This document shows, piece by piece, positions 54,053 to 63,753 of a stretch of DNA of 64,000 nucleotides (positions are counted from its first letter, which is position 1; each line of letters begins with the position of its first letter). The notes under the pieces were generated by a model. That model had not been told where the DNA came from. It did no database searches and worked only from the letters and a program-made list of their open reading frames with translations. Source of the stretch: Meconema thalassinum (taxonomy: Eukaryota; Arthropoda; Insecta; Orthoptera; Tettigoniidae); NCBI GenBank assembly GCA_946902985.2, contig OX336395.1:17028708-17092707 (forward strand), written 5' to 3'. The position numbers and the translations under genes were made by a program.

Positions 54053-55182
54053 TTATACTAGAAACCCGCTCCGGCTTCGCCCGGGGGACTGTTAAATTAT
54101 ACAAGCAATCTGCTCCGGCTTCGCCTGGGAAACAGTTATATATTATACTCGAAACCTGCTCCGGCTTCGCCCGGGAACAGTTATACATGATACTAGAAAC
54201 CTGCTCCGGCTGCGCCCGGGAACAGTTATATATTATTCTAGAAACCCGCTCCAGCTTTGACCGGGAACAGTTAAATTATACAAGCAATCTGCTCCGGCTT
54301 CACCCGTGAACAGATATATATTATACTAGAAACCCGCTCCAGCTTCACCCGTGAGACAGTTAAATTATACAAGCAATCTGCTTTGGCTTTGTCCGGGAAC
54401 AGTTATATATTATACTAGAAACCCGCTCCGGCTTCGCCCGGGGGTCAGTTGAATGATATAAGTAATCTGCCCCGGCTTCGCCCGTAAACAGTTATATATT
54501 ATACTAAAAACCCGCTCCGGCTTCGTCCGGGAACAGTTAAATTATACAAGCAATCTGCCCGGCGTCACCCGGGAACAGTTATATATTATACTAGAAACCC
54601 GCTCCGGCTTCACCCGGGGGAGAGTTAAATTATACAAGCAATCCGCCCTGGCTTCGCCCGGGAACAGTTAAATTATACAGGCAATCTGCCATGGCTTCAC
54701 CCGGGAACAGTCATATATTATACTAGAAACCCGCTCCGGCTTCGCCCGGGAACAGTTGAATTATACAAGAAATTCACCCCGGCTTCACCCGGGAACAGTT
54801 ATATATTATACTAATAACCCGCTCCGGCTTCGCCCGGGGGACAGTTAAATTATACAAGCAGTTTGCCCCGGCTTTGCCCAGGAACAGTTAAATTATACAA
54901 GCAATCTGACCCGGCTTCACCAAAGTACAGTCATGGCCATTTAAATCATCAGCTCCTGACCATGTAGCACCTGGGTGTATAACTTGTTTGATAACCTGTG
55001 TTCTTGTAATGGATTGAGGAGAAGTAGGAAAATGGTGAACGCAAGCTGCTGACAATTAAATTAGTGGCTAGCGATAATGGGTGTGTAGAAGGGTTTTGAT
55101 AACTTGTGTGTGTGTATATACATATTTGCTAATGGCTTAGGTATACTAAAACACTATTATAGATATCAAATTCGATTTCAGA

Positions 55183-55485
55183 ATGTCGGCAATAAAAAAT
55201 GCGAATTCCATAGGGAAAGATGCTGGACCAGAGACTAAACGACTACAGGATCTGAAGGTAAATGAGTCTTATTTGGTAACTGCTGTTCGTCGAGTCAAGA
55301 CCAAATTTGGCGAACGCATTCTTTGCGAACTGGAGGACTTTGCAGTATTTCTACCGTCGAGATTCAAGGAACTCAGCGAGGAAGATGTATCCGATCTCAA
55401 CAAAGGGACCATCTATTTAAAATACTTGGGACTGGAAAATAAAAGATGTCTTGTGGAATTCATAGAAGAAAAAAATAAAATTTAA
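55183..55485 (+). CDS. Small OB-fold-like protein, possible single-strand DNA-binding protein
   Basis: A 100-residue protein starting at ATG 55183. The region LQDLKVNESYLVTAVRRVKTKFGERILCELEDFAVFLPSRFKEL has the beta-strand rhythm of an OB fold (residues about 23-95) and resembles small proteins found beside protein-primed polymerases in arthropod virus-like elements. An ssDNA-binding role in replication is inference. A gatttcag acceptor ends one base before the ATG, so the message may begin with a distant leader exon. The polymerase frame follows 102 bp after the stop. No signal peptide or membrane segment is visible. Confidence 0.65.
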   Translation: MSAIKNANSIGKDAGPETKRLQDLKVNESYLVTAVRRVKTKFGERILCELEDFAVFLPSRFKELSEEDVSDLNKGTIYLKYLGLENKRCLVEFIEEKNKI

Positions 55486-55587
55486 AATTAGTTTATGTAA
55501 AAACGGAATTTGCAGGGAAAATAAACTTTGGTTCACTCTCTCTGCAAACCGTTCAGTTTTTGTAATTGTTAAGTACTAAGGGACATC

Positions 55588-58500
55588 ATGTCGCCACCGA
55601 TACAAAGTTGGCAAGATGTGGATAGTTGTTTCAATAACAATATCTGTTGCACTAAAGTCAATAATGATGCAAACATTTTAGATCTCAATGAATATTTAAA
55701 CACTAGTTACAACATTTTTCAAAACAAAATACAAGACTGTTTAAGAGAACATGTAGCGTTAAAGGTTAACGCTGAATTATTAAGTGAGTTTGCTATTTTG
55801 AAACAAGGTGTCGAAATCATACAGCCAATCTATTTACACACACACATGACTAAATTATACCGCACTGATAATATACACAGTTGGTATAGTAAAAACATTG
55901 TTGATAAACTCACAACACGCTTTGCTGAGTTTCAAGAATTAGAAAGCGGCAAATCGCTGGAAGCTATCAATCATCTTAAAATTAATGTATGCACCTTTGA
56001 TCCCATAAATAGTGGGTCATCTCATGTTAATTTGCCTAAACAGTTGGAAAACCGTCACGCAGTTATCAATGTGGATAATAATGATGTTTTCTGCTTTATT
56101 TGGTCCCTGGCTGCTGGGTTATGTTCTGCAAGTAAAAATGTTCACAAAATGGGCAAATATCACCAGAAATTTATGGAATTAATGATCAGTCTAAATTTAG
56201 CAGACATAGAATTCCCAATGGACCTCAACGCCATTTCTCGTTTTGAATCTAAAAATCTGCTTTACTCCATTAATGTATACGGAGTTGAAGGGGACAAAGT
56301 TATTGGGCCACTCTATGTGACAAAGGAAAAAAAAGAAAAGCATTTTAATTTATTGTACATTGATGGGGAATTGTGCAACCATTATTGTTATATCAAAGAC
56401 CTTTCCAGACTAGTTCGTTCACAAGTTACAAAGAGTAAAAATAGGGTATATATATGTGATCGCTGTTTGCAATATTTTACTAGCAATCAAAAGTTGACAG
56501 CCCATACTATTGATTGCATTACACAACCAGCTGTAAAAATTACATTCCAAGAAAAGGATAAAGCCAGTATGAAATTTCAAAATGTGTCTCGTCAAGAACC
56601 GCTTCCATTTACAGTATATGCAGATTTTGAATGTTTAACCACACCCATTGACACATGTAACCCGGATCCAGCACGCCCGTACACTCAACAAGTACAGCAA
56701 CATGTGCCATTCAGTTGTGCTCTAAACGTGATTTGCTCATATGACCCTTCGCTTTCTTACTTCAAATCTTATCGCGATGCAAATGCTGCTGCTTGGTTTT
56801 TAAATGAATTGGACGCCTTGGCAGATCGGGTGTACAATATCCTGGAAAACCCAATTCCGCTTCAAATGTTGGATGCAGACGAGGTGGCTTTTGCAACAGC
56901 AACCACTTGCCACATTTGTCAAAAACCAATAGCACCTTGTGACACGCCGGTGAGAGACCATAATCGGTACACTGGAAAATTTAGAGGAGCGGCTCATAGT
57001 GTATGTAATTTGGCATATAAAAGAGCACGCTATATTTCTTGTTTCTTACACAACATGTCTCGGTATGACAGTCATCTAATTATTAAGGAATTTGTTAACC
57101 TTGAAAACCAAAAGTTTACTTTAATTCCACAAAATCATGAAAATTTTATTTCGTTTACAAAATGGCGAAATGGAATTAGTATACGATTTTTAGATTCGTA
57201 TAGATTCCTCGCATCATCATTGGATGCGCTTGTTCAAGGGCTTCACCCAAACAATTTGCATTCTGTACGTCAAAACTTTACTGGTGACGAACAATTTGAA
57301 TTATGCATTCGAAAAGGGGTGTTTCCCTATAATTATGTAAACAATTGGGCATGTTTGCAGGAAACTGCACTCCCTTCAAAGGATAAATTTTACAATGACT
57401 TAACAAAAAGTCATATTTCTGAAGAAGACTATTTACACGCCCAAAAAGTATGGGACGTGTTCAAGATATCAACTTTGGGCGAGTATGCTGATTTATACCT
57501 CAAAATTGATACACTACTTTTGACAGACGTGTTTGAACACTTTCGCAAACTGTGTCTTGAAATCTATAATCTAGATCCAGCCCATTACTACACCCTTGCC
57601 GGATACAGTTGGGACTGTATGTTGAAGGTGACTGAAATAGAACTGGAACTATTAACAGACATTGACATGTTGCTCTTTTTTTGAACGCGGGATACGTGGC
57701 GGGCTTGTATCGCTTGTGCAAAAGCATGCCAAAGCAAATAATCCATATATGGATACATACAAATCAAAGCAAACTACAACATACCTCACCTACCTGGATT
57801 GTAACAATTTATACGGATATGCTATGGAAAAACTGCTTCCGTATCAAAATTTTCGATGGCTGACTTCAGATGAAGTTTCAAATTTTAATTTACAGGACGC
57901 GTTGAGCAATAACACACGTGGCTATGTCCTAGAAGTTGACATATTATATCCCCGCGAGATACACAATGCTCATTCTGATCTACCATTTTGTGTTGAAAAA
58001 CTACAACCTCCCAGTTCACGTTCCAACAATAAAAAGTTGCTGGCAACGTTAAATCCGAAAAATCGCTACGTCATACACATCGAAAATTTAATGCAATGTT
58101 TGAAACACGGTTTGAAACTACAAACCATTCACCGCATTATTTGTTTTGACCAGAAACCATGGTTACAACCGTACATGCAATTAAATACTCATTATCGGCA
58201 GCACGCCAAGACTACATTCGAGTCAAATTTTTATAAATTAATGAACAATGCATGCTACGGTAAATCTATGGAAAATATTAGAAAGCATAGAACTATTCAT
58301 TTGGTAAACCACTGGGATGGTCGATATGGCGCACGAAAATATACTTCTATGCCCAATTTCCATTCAGTACGAGTTATTGAAACTGATTTAGTAACCATTG
58401 AATTGTCAAAGACAGAAATCATGTATAACAAACCAATTTACTAAGGAATGGTAATACTTGACTATTCAAAATTTGTAATGTATCAATTTCATTATGAGTT

Positions 58501-59008
58501 TGCCAAACAAAAGTTTGGAGATGTAAAATTACTGTATATGGATACAGACAGTCTTATTTATCAAACCAATAAGACGGATATTTACTCTGTGATGAGATAA
58601 CATCCAAGTTACTTTGATACCTCAAACTATGAGGTTAACAATATGTTTTGCATAATTCCCATGACTAAAAAACACATTGGTCTATTTAAGGATGAGTGTG
58701 CTGGTGATGCTATGACGGAATTTGTGGCTTTGGCGCCGAAAATGTACGCATTTTCAACACAAAAGAATAAAGGTCAATGCAAAGCGAAGGGTGTTCTTCG
58801 TAGCGTCACACAATTCCTCAATGTTGAGGAATATCGATGTGTACTCTACACAAACACCTCTCGCTTGTACCAGCAAACACGCATTCTTTCAAAGAACCAT
58901 AATATATTTACAGTAAATCAAAATAAAACATCGCTGTCTGCATATGAGAATAAATGGCTGTGGGATGGTGTAAATAGCTTGCCTTTTGGACATTTCCACA
59001 CCTTGTAA
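55588..59008 (+). pseudogene. Protein-primed family B DNA polymerase, broken
   Basis: About 1140 codons from ATG 55588, related to the gene at 3784 along its whole length. It has the exonuclease motif YADFEC, the HNMSRYDSHL box, TLGEYADLYL, motif A (YLDCNNLYGYAM), motif B (MNNACYGKSMEN) and motif C (YMDTDS). Three lesions are visible: an extra base in the T7 run at about 57673-57682, TAA at 58442-58444 and TAA at 58598-58600. The frame is otherwise preserved to the TAA at 59006. The Endo VII-like segment has DHNRYTG where the first copy has DHCHITG, so its metal site is probably lost. No N-terminal zinc fingers. Decay is modest; homopolymer sequencing error could explain the frameshift but not the two stops. 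Confidence 0.9.
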
Positions 59009-59148
59009 ATAAGAACACACTTTCATTTTTCAATTCTTTTTTATTACAATTGTATGTTTTTACAAGAAGAAACCAAAACATCTTTTGTGAATGCTGTAAT
59101 CTGGTGGACTGACTCTCAAATAAATACTTAACAATATTTGATTCATGG
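59009..59148. terminator. Shared 3' ends of convergent genes
   Basis: Between the plus-strand polymerase stop and the minus-strand PLA2 stop there are 140 bp with aataaa at about 59121 and a tttatta on the other side, fitting converging polyadenylation signals. Confidence 0.4.
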
Positions 59149-59935
59149 TTATTTCTTTGTCCTTTTCCTCGCTAATCCACAACCACCACCAATCATTAGC
59201 TTTGACTTCATAGTTCCTGCCACGATCAAGGCTGCAATCTTTTCACCAATGGAAGCAGTAGATGATGTCACGCGCTGCACAGCCCTTCTTAGAAGAATGC
59301 GGTCTGCAACTCGACGTACTTCTGCATTCTTGTCGCTGTAAGCAATGTCATGATCTCTACACGCAGCATCCAATTTGTTGATTCCAGAATTACCTTGTGC
59401 TAGACGTTCAGTTAAGTCCCAGGTCCACAAAATTGATAGCCGGGAATATGCAGTTCAATGGGAAGTACATCAATGGCCTTGTTAACTAGACCATGACCAG
59501 CAAAGGTCCGATATATCTTTTTCAATCGTTGTCTTACTTTTTGGTGCTGGCGATACTGCCACTGCTGTCTCTTCTTCCTCTTCTTCATCGCAACCATGGA
59601 ATGATGAAGCAAAGTCTTTACAGGACGGTATATTTGTATGGCCGTGGTACAATTTGATGAGCTGACACGTTCCACACTGTCTAATGGATGGCATTTTAGT
59701 AATAGACACTTGCTGGTGATGACTAAAGTCAGTGCATGGTTGTAGTTCATGCAGACCAGGATCTCTGCTCCATTCACTAGGTACACTGTGCCAAATATTT
59801 TTCACCGCGTTTGAAGCAACATAAAAAAGGAACGCCTTGGGCAAAGCGTTCAATTCCTCATCTGTGAAACTGTCAAACTTTTTTACAGGCAAAAAACTTG
59901 ACAATAGCTCGCTCTGTGGGGTTGGAGTCCAAACC
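59149..59935 (-). pseudogene. Virion-type phospholipase A2 protein with N-terminal paralogous domain, frameshifted
   Basis: Reading leftward, a segment DEELNALPKAFLFYVASNAV...LPSEWSRDP (about 59890-59700) belongs to the same repeated domain as the gene at 60595. An acidic Glu run and a basic stretch (RQRLKKIYRTF) follow, then AGHGLVNKAI, ELHIPGYQFCGPGT and LAQGNSGINKLDAACRDHDIAYS. The GPG calcium loop and the HD catalytic pair are diagnostic of the PLA2 domain of parvovirus VP1 and related capsid proteins, used to breach endosomal membranes. Frame changes occur at about 59540 and 59418, the second between the calcium loop and the catalytic helix, so the present copy cannot make the enzyme. 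Ends RKRTKK. Confidence 0.8.
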
Positions 59936-60001
59936 TTCAATTGCAGCCATATTACTACACGTCCACACTGATCACTGGTATGTCTCACACTGAAGCTGAC
60001 G

Positions 60002-60502
60002 TTACAACGCTTTGCACTCAACATGCAAGTTTTGACATGCTCTGCGAGATAGCCAATCAAAAAGCTTCCAAACATTTTGAAGTGTTTTATTTTGTAGAGG
60101 TTCATCAGGCACGGACAGGTTGTACAGTGCAGGACATCCCAGATCATGAAGGTCAACAAGTTGACATGTTGAATTAACATACTGACGTAACCATTCCTTT
60201 TTTTCACTTCCCTTTACAAATACAAGGTCAGCACCAAACAAGTGAGCTTTCAGAACAAGTGATAGATGCTGGTAAGGAATGTCGCCTTCTTTCCAGACTA
60301 GTCCCAAATTGCGTTGCAACCACTCTGTTTGTCTTCTGTCCTCATCTGACTGCAAATGCAATGGAAACGGTGGTTCAAAGACAAAACTGGTTACTCTTGG
60401 TGCCCACATGGTTGTGCAGTCAATAATTCCTACTTCTTTAAATACAAACTTGTTTCCGTTCACCTTGAAACCCTGCACGTCGACAATCAATGTTTTCGGC
60501 AT
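60002..60502 (-). CDS. Uncharacterised viral-element protein, possible RNase H-fold/DEDD nuclease
   Basis: From ATG 60502 the protein has about 167 residues. It begins MPKTLIVDVQGFKVNGNKFVFKEV, continues FEPPFPLHLQSDEDRRQTEWLQRN and has LFGADLVFVKGSEKKEWLRQY. An acidic residue in a first beta-strand (IVDVQGF), a pause and a later strand-helix pair is reminiscent of DEDD-type exonuclease folds, but I cannot confirm catalytic residues. I recognise the pattern VDVQGFK...PPFP...VKG.EKK.WL from insect virus-like elements of unknown function. The frame stops at 60002 near HVECKAL; related sequence seems to go on in another frame, so the C-terminus may be truncated by a frameshift. Confidence 0.5.
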   Translation of the reverse strand: MPKTLIVDVQGFKVNGNKFVFKEVGIIDCTTMWAPRVTSFVFEPPFPLHLQSDEDRRQTEWLQRNLGLVWKEGDIPYQHLSLVLKAHLFGADLVFVKGSEKKEWLRQYVNSTCQLVDLHDLGCPALYNLSVPDEPLQNKTLQNVWKLFDWLSRRACQNLHVECKAL

Positions 60503-60594
60503 GGCGACGGATATCACACCTTCCACTACCGCTGCTTCTTAACAACTAACTGATTGGATAGGAGCGGGAAAATAATATACACACAAAGAATCAA

Positions 60595-61281
60595 TTACAC
60601 AATTTTATTCATAAAGTTATCAGTACATCGCTTACAATTTTTTATCATAGGATTTGGACCATCCCAATCACAGTGAGAATCTCCTCGATGCATAAAGTGT
60701 CTACGACAAGGACGGCAGGCTGCAACATCCGCCGACATACGGAGGTGTAATGGTAGCTTATCCCAATTAAGGTCAATGTCGTGTGCACCGTACGCGGTCA
60801 GAAATCCATCTGGTAAATAGGCAATCAGATGCTGCGGCATTTCACGAAGAAATTGTGCTTTATGGTAGGCGCGTATTGCTAAACTCACCAGGGTGCGATA
60901 AATCTCAAATGCTGCATCAGCGTCTCGACTTGTTGAGCAACGATCGCATTTGCAGTCCATACAATCTACCCGCTCTCCAACATGACAAGATGAAGCTTTG
61001 GCAACGCCATCGTCCACATTATTTGTTTGATTAGTGATGGGCTTGTTGTTGTAGCCCCTGTCATGAATACCAAACGTAGACATGAATCCATCTGGTCAAT
61101 AGTGAACCAGATGCGGCGGCATTCTAAGCACAGTATGATTCTTGTGATAGGCAGTTATAGCTTCACTCACTAGGGCGCGATAAATGGTAAACCTTGAATC
61201 TTCATCTGAACCTGGTGAATCACTTTCACATTTGCAGACCCACCTCGCAGAGGGGGTTGTGACTTCATCGTAGCTTTCCAT
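60595..61281 (-). pseudogene. Two-copy repeated-domain protein with one in-frame stop
   Basis: From ATG 61281 a single frame runs to 60595, broken only by TGA at 61098-61096. The sequence F.IYRALVSEAITAYHK...RMPPHLVHY-stop-PDGFMSTFG is duplicated as FEIYRTLVSLAIRAYHKA...EMPQHLIAYLPDGFLTAYG, and the stop replaces the Leu of the second copy. The second copy goes on to NWDKLPLHLRMSADVAACRPCRRH and DWDGPNPMIKNCKRC, a cysteine/histidine-rich, possibly zinc-binding end. A CKC/CDRC cluster links the halves. An ATG at 61083 directly after the stop could still give a 162-residue protein. Function unknown; it lies in the virion block between capsid and PLA2 genes. Confidence 0.6.
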
Positions 61282-61314
61282 GACTGTGAAGGGCAATGCA
61301 GGAAGACATGCTAT

Positions 61315-62529
61315 TTATACTCTGGTCACCATATTGGACAGCGGTTGATAAAACACTTGCGCCTCGTGAACAATAAGGCAATAGGCTGTTGTTTTTTCTG
61401 GAATAACTGTCAATGTTTCAAATTCTAGTCTGATATCAATTGTTGTTTCCTTCATCGACTCCTCCAAATACGAACAGTCCATCACCACCAGAGGCGCCTT
61501 GGACTTGAAGTCTTGTGGTGATAATAGCGGACATGCCACTTTCTGATAATAGGAAGACTGAAAGTTAACAAACATGTCATAGAGCTTACCATATTTGTTC
61601 TTGTTAAAGTTTAAATCCATTCCCTCATAGGGAAAGGTAACTCCGTTCAAAAAGAGTCGTATATTTCGTAATTGGATGTGGTCAAATTTTGATGCATCTT
61701 TATTCTGTTGATATTTGCGATCTGTTTGAAATCCAACCAGGACGTAGAGTGGCCGCTCTGTATACCGTGCGGTTTTTATAGACCAAGTATGTGTATCGGA
61801 GAGTGGTAATACCGGGTATTCATGCAGCTCCCAGCTTCTAAATTGAATGGGTAAAGCTGTATCCTTCTCCACAATCTTGAGCAGACTCAATTTTTTCTGA
61901 TCTGATAGAGTAACGTGCGGTACTTTCCATAGAATTCGTTGCAGTAGAATTTTTGTATCTATTGGCGCTGTATCAGCTCCCTTTAGCGCATTATAATCAC
62001 TCCTGTCTCGTACAAGAATCAGATCCTGTCTTGCGTTCAGAACAATGCGCTTATGATCCTCTGCAAAGCCTAGTATTAATTTTAGAGGTAAATGTCCAGT
62101 AAATGTACCATCATCGTTAATCATCCAGTCGTTGGTTGAGTTGGGACACCAACCAGCCATACAAAAAGCTTTACTCTCTTCGCTTCCGTACGAGGGATAA
62201 AGTTTCATGACACTTGTTATGCCAACATTTCGAGTAGTATCCACTTCAATACCGTTGATCACGTAGCGAACCTCAGAAAACAAAAAGGCCAAAGCATTGT
62301 TGGCCAACTTTGACGTTGTTGGAATGGTACCATCCAATTTGGTGAGTTGCCCTTCAATCTGGATGTAACTTTCATGTGGAAGCGTGTAGATATCTTGTTG
62401 GTTAATAGTAATTCGAATCTCATCATTATTATTTAGACCCTGAGTATACGGTTGGTAGGAATGGTGTTCAATTCTTACAATACCCTCCTGTACTTCGACA
62501 GGGTTTGTCACGTCGAGAATCGAATTCAT
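61315..62529 (-). CDS. Double-jelly-roll major capsid protein (Polinton/adintovirus hexon type)
   Basis: From ATG 62529 (MNSILDVTNPVEV) the protein has about 404 residues; the open frame extends 15 codons further to a GTG at 62574, preceded by a TAA and by a tttacag-poor, acceptor-like acaagcag. Beta-rich throughout, it contains LPHESYIQIEGQL, FLFSEVRYVINGIEVD, LPLKLILGFAEDHKRIVLN, WSIKTARYTERPLYVLVGFQT, FDHIQLRNIRLFLNGVTFPYEG and LVVMDCSYLEESMKETTIDIRLEFE. This set is typical of the double-jelly-roll proteins that form the trimeric capsomer of Polinton-like viruses. It is short for a hexon but full-length for the arthropod versions I know. No stop or frameshift. Minor capsid and protease genes follow upstream in the usual order. 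Confidence 0.8.
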   Translation of the reverse strand: MNSILDVTNPVEVQEGIVRIEHHSYQPYTQGLNNNDEIRITINQQDIYTLPHESYIQIEGQLTKLDGTIPTTSKLANNALAFLFSEVRYVINGIEVDTTRNVGITSVMKLYPSYGSEESKAFCMAGWCPNSTNDWMINDDGTFTGHLPLKLILGFAEDHKRIVLNARQDLILVRDRSDYNALKGADTAPIDTKILLQRILWKVPHVTLSDQKKLSLLKIVEKDTALPIQFRSWELHEYPVLPLSDTHTWSIKTARYTERPLYVLVGFQTDRKYQQNKDASKFDHIQLRNIRLFLNGVTFPYEGMDLNFNKNKYGKLYDMFVNFQSSYYQKVACPLLSPQDFKSKAPLVVMDCSYLEESMKETTIDIRLEFETLTVIPEKTTAYCLIVHEAQVFYQPLSNMVTRV

Positions 62530-62646
62530 GACGTAAGATGTAACCAAGTTGTTGTAGGATCTGCTTGTTGACACGTGTTAACCTGTACACGTGTTGAGCA
62601 CAACTAACACCTGCTCTTGACAGCGTTGCCGCTTTATACACTTGTT

Positions 62647-63369
62647 TCATGCTGGCTTCAGATACAGTTTGTAGGTCACAGGTGTATGAGGCTCTAACCG
62701 GATGAGACGTTGGTTTCTATTCACCAGTCTTAAGGTAATATTCCTGATGTTGGTCACACTCACAGGATGATAGAGCACCACCGACGGGTTTTCGCGGATG
62801 ATATAACCACCAGGTGAAGTAACAATAAAATCATAAAGCGAATGCGAGGGATCTTGATTGGTGTAGACGTCTGTAATAATATTACACGTGAGAGATATGT
62901 GATGATCTTCAATTATTTTCACCGGTTGGTCAGACTTGTGCATCACGTTTGGTACTAACACTTGTGGTGAATAGCCTAACAATGACCCAATCGAATCTGG
63001 TTGAGATTTAAAATCAATCCTAAAAGAAGAAAGAATACTGCAGCGATGTGTCACGTTGTTGGCTATGAGTTCAAACTTGCGTGTCCCGTCCAGAAATGCT
63101 TTTAGACTAAATTCCTTGGTGAGAGTTGTGTAGATGTGATCGTGAATATCATCTACGGTGTAGCTGCCAGACGGTAGAGTTAACACATAGTCATCGTAGT
63201 AGAACTTATCATTGACGTCTTCAATTATGTTGCAGATTCTATTATAGCCTTCAAACGAAACAAGTCCCAGCACGTAGGGTCGTCGTCCCAATTCAATAGG
63301 AGGATAAAAGTCAACAGTTACTTCCGCACCTTGTCCGTGCACTGTAAACGTTCTACTTTCTGTTGTCAT
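62647..63369 (-). CDS. Minor capsid (penton-like) protein candidate
   Basis: From ATG 63369 the protein has 240 residues and starts only 10 bp after the protease stop. Features are TFTVHGQGAEVTVDFYPPIEL, YVLGLVSFEGYNRICNI, YVLTLPSGSYTVDDIHDHI, IGSLLGYSP and a C-terminal SVTNIRNITLRLVNRNQRLI. The alternating beta pattern, the size and the position between protease and double-jelly-roll capsid fit a single-jelly-roll penton/minor capsid protein of Polinton-type elements. The LPSG.Y...DI...I and IG.LLG motifs are ones I associate with uncharacterised arthropod element proteins. The frame is intact. Assignment rests mainly on context. Confidence 0.6.
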   Translation of the reverse strand: MTTESRTFTVHGQGAEVTVDFYPPIELGRRPYVLGLVSFEGYNRICNIIEDVNDKFYYDDYVLTLPSGSYTVDDIHDHIYTTLTKEFSLKAFLDGTRKFELIANNVTHRCSILSSFRIDFKSQPDSIGSLLGYSPQVLVPNVMHKSDQPVKIIEDHHISLTCNIITDVYTNQDPSHSLYDFIVTSPGGYIIRENPSVVLYHPVSVTNIRNITLRLVNRNQRLIRLEPHTPVTYKLYLKPA

Positions 63370-63379
63370 AATGACCACG

Positions 63380-63730
63380 TCACCCGCCGTGCTCGGTCTT
63401 ATATAGAAAAGTCAAACATAGACGACCGCACTGTTGCGTGTTAAAATTTTGCACTCGTTTCACATTATAGTGTATTGTTGCACTGCTTCCAAAATAGCGA
63501 ACAAGCTCTGTCGGAGGAGGAAGATTTCCAAAACTGTCAAAGTACCACACGGTTCGCCCATGCTTTATGTAGGCCACATAATGCGTTCCCGGTCCATGAC
63601 TGTCATCCGAATTGACAACTGCACTTTCATGGCTCCGTGGTCGAGACGGTAGTTGGTTGCGCATAAACACGCCTCGAAAGTGGGAGATCTTAAACTGTTT
63701 TGCATATCTTATAACTTCCTCATGCGTCAT
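63380..63730 (-). CDS. Adenain-like cysteine protease (maturation protease)
   Basis: A 116-residue protein from ATG 63730. HFRGVFMRNQLP is followed by GPGTHYVAYIKHGRTVWYFDSFGNLPPP and later QNFNTQQCGRLCLTFL. The His of THYVAY, the Asp of YFDSFG, the Gln and the Cys of QQCG form the Ulp1/adenovirus-protease (C5/C48) catalytic set. Such a protease cuts capsid precursors during virion maturation. It is shorter than adenovirus protease but similar to the versions in arthropod Polinton-like elements. The frame is intact. It lies 23 bp after the pVI/pX-like gene and 10 bp before the minor capsid gene. Confidence 0.88.
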   Translation of the reverse strand: MTHEEVIRYAKQFKISHFRGVFMRNQLPSRPRSHESAVVNSDDSHGPGTHYVAYIKHGRTVWYFDSFGNLPPPTELVRYFGSSATIHYNVKRVQNFNTQQCGRLCLTFLYKTEHGG

Positions 63731-63753
63731 GGCTCGTCGTGGCAGTGCATCGA

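Larger units (their letters stand above)
51965..54930 (+). repeat. Dimeric CCGGCTTCGCCCGGG minisatellite, split by a Tc1 element
   Basis: Units of about 43-50 bp share ccggcttcgcccggg.acagtta. Two alternating versions are seen: one continues aattatacaagcaatctgcc, the other tatattatactagaaacccgct. Together they form a higher-order unit of roughly 90-95 bp. The array fills about 51975-52583 and 54053-54930 and is interrupted only by the Tc1 copy. Units are diverged, mainly by C-to-T/G-to-A changes within the CpG-rich core. Spacers are not unique, so it is not a CRISPR array. Confidence 0.93.

Noticed and set aside
51965..54930. Regular repeats resembling a CRISPR array
   Set aside because: Spacers are themselves repeated (two alternating types), no cas genes exist, and the genome is clearly animal.
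62468..62650. 60-residue frame starting with ATGA overlap at the minor capsid stop
   Set aside because: Its second half overlaps the capsid gene in another frame and it has no recognisable feature; treated as a shadow.
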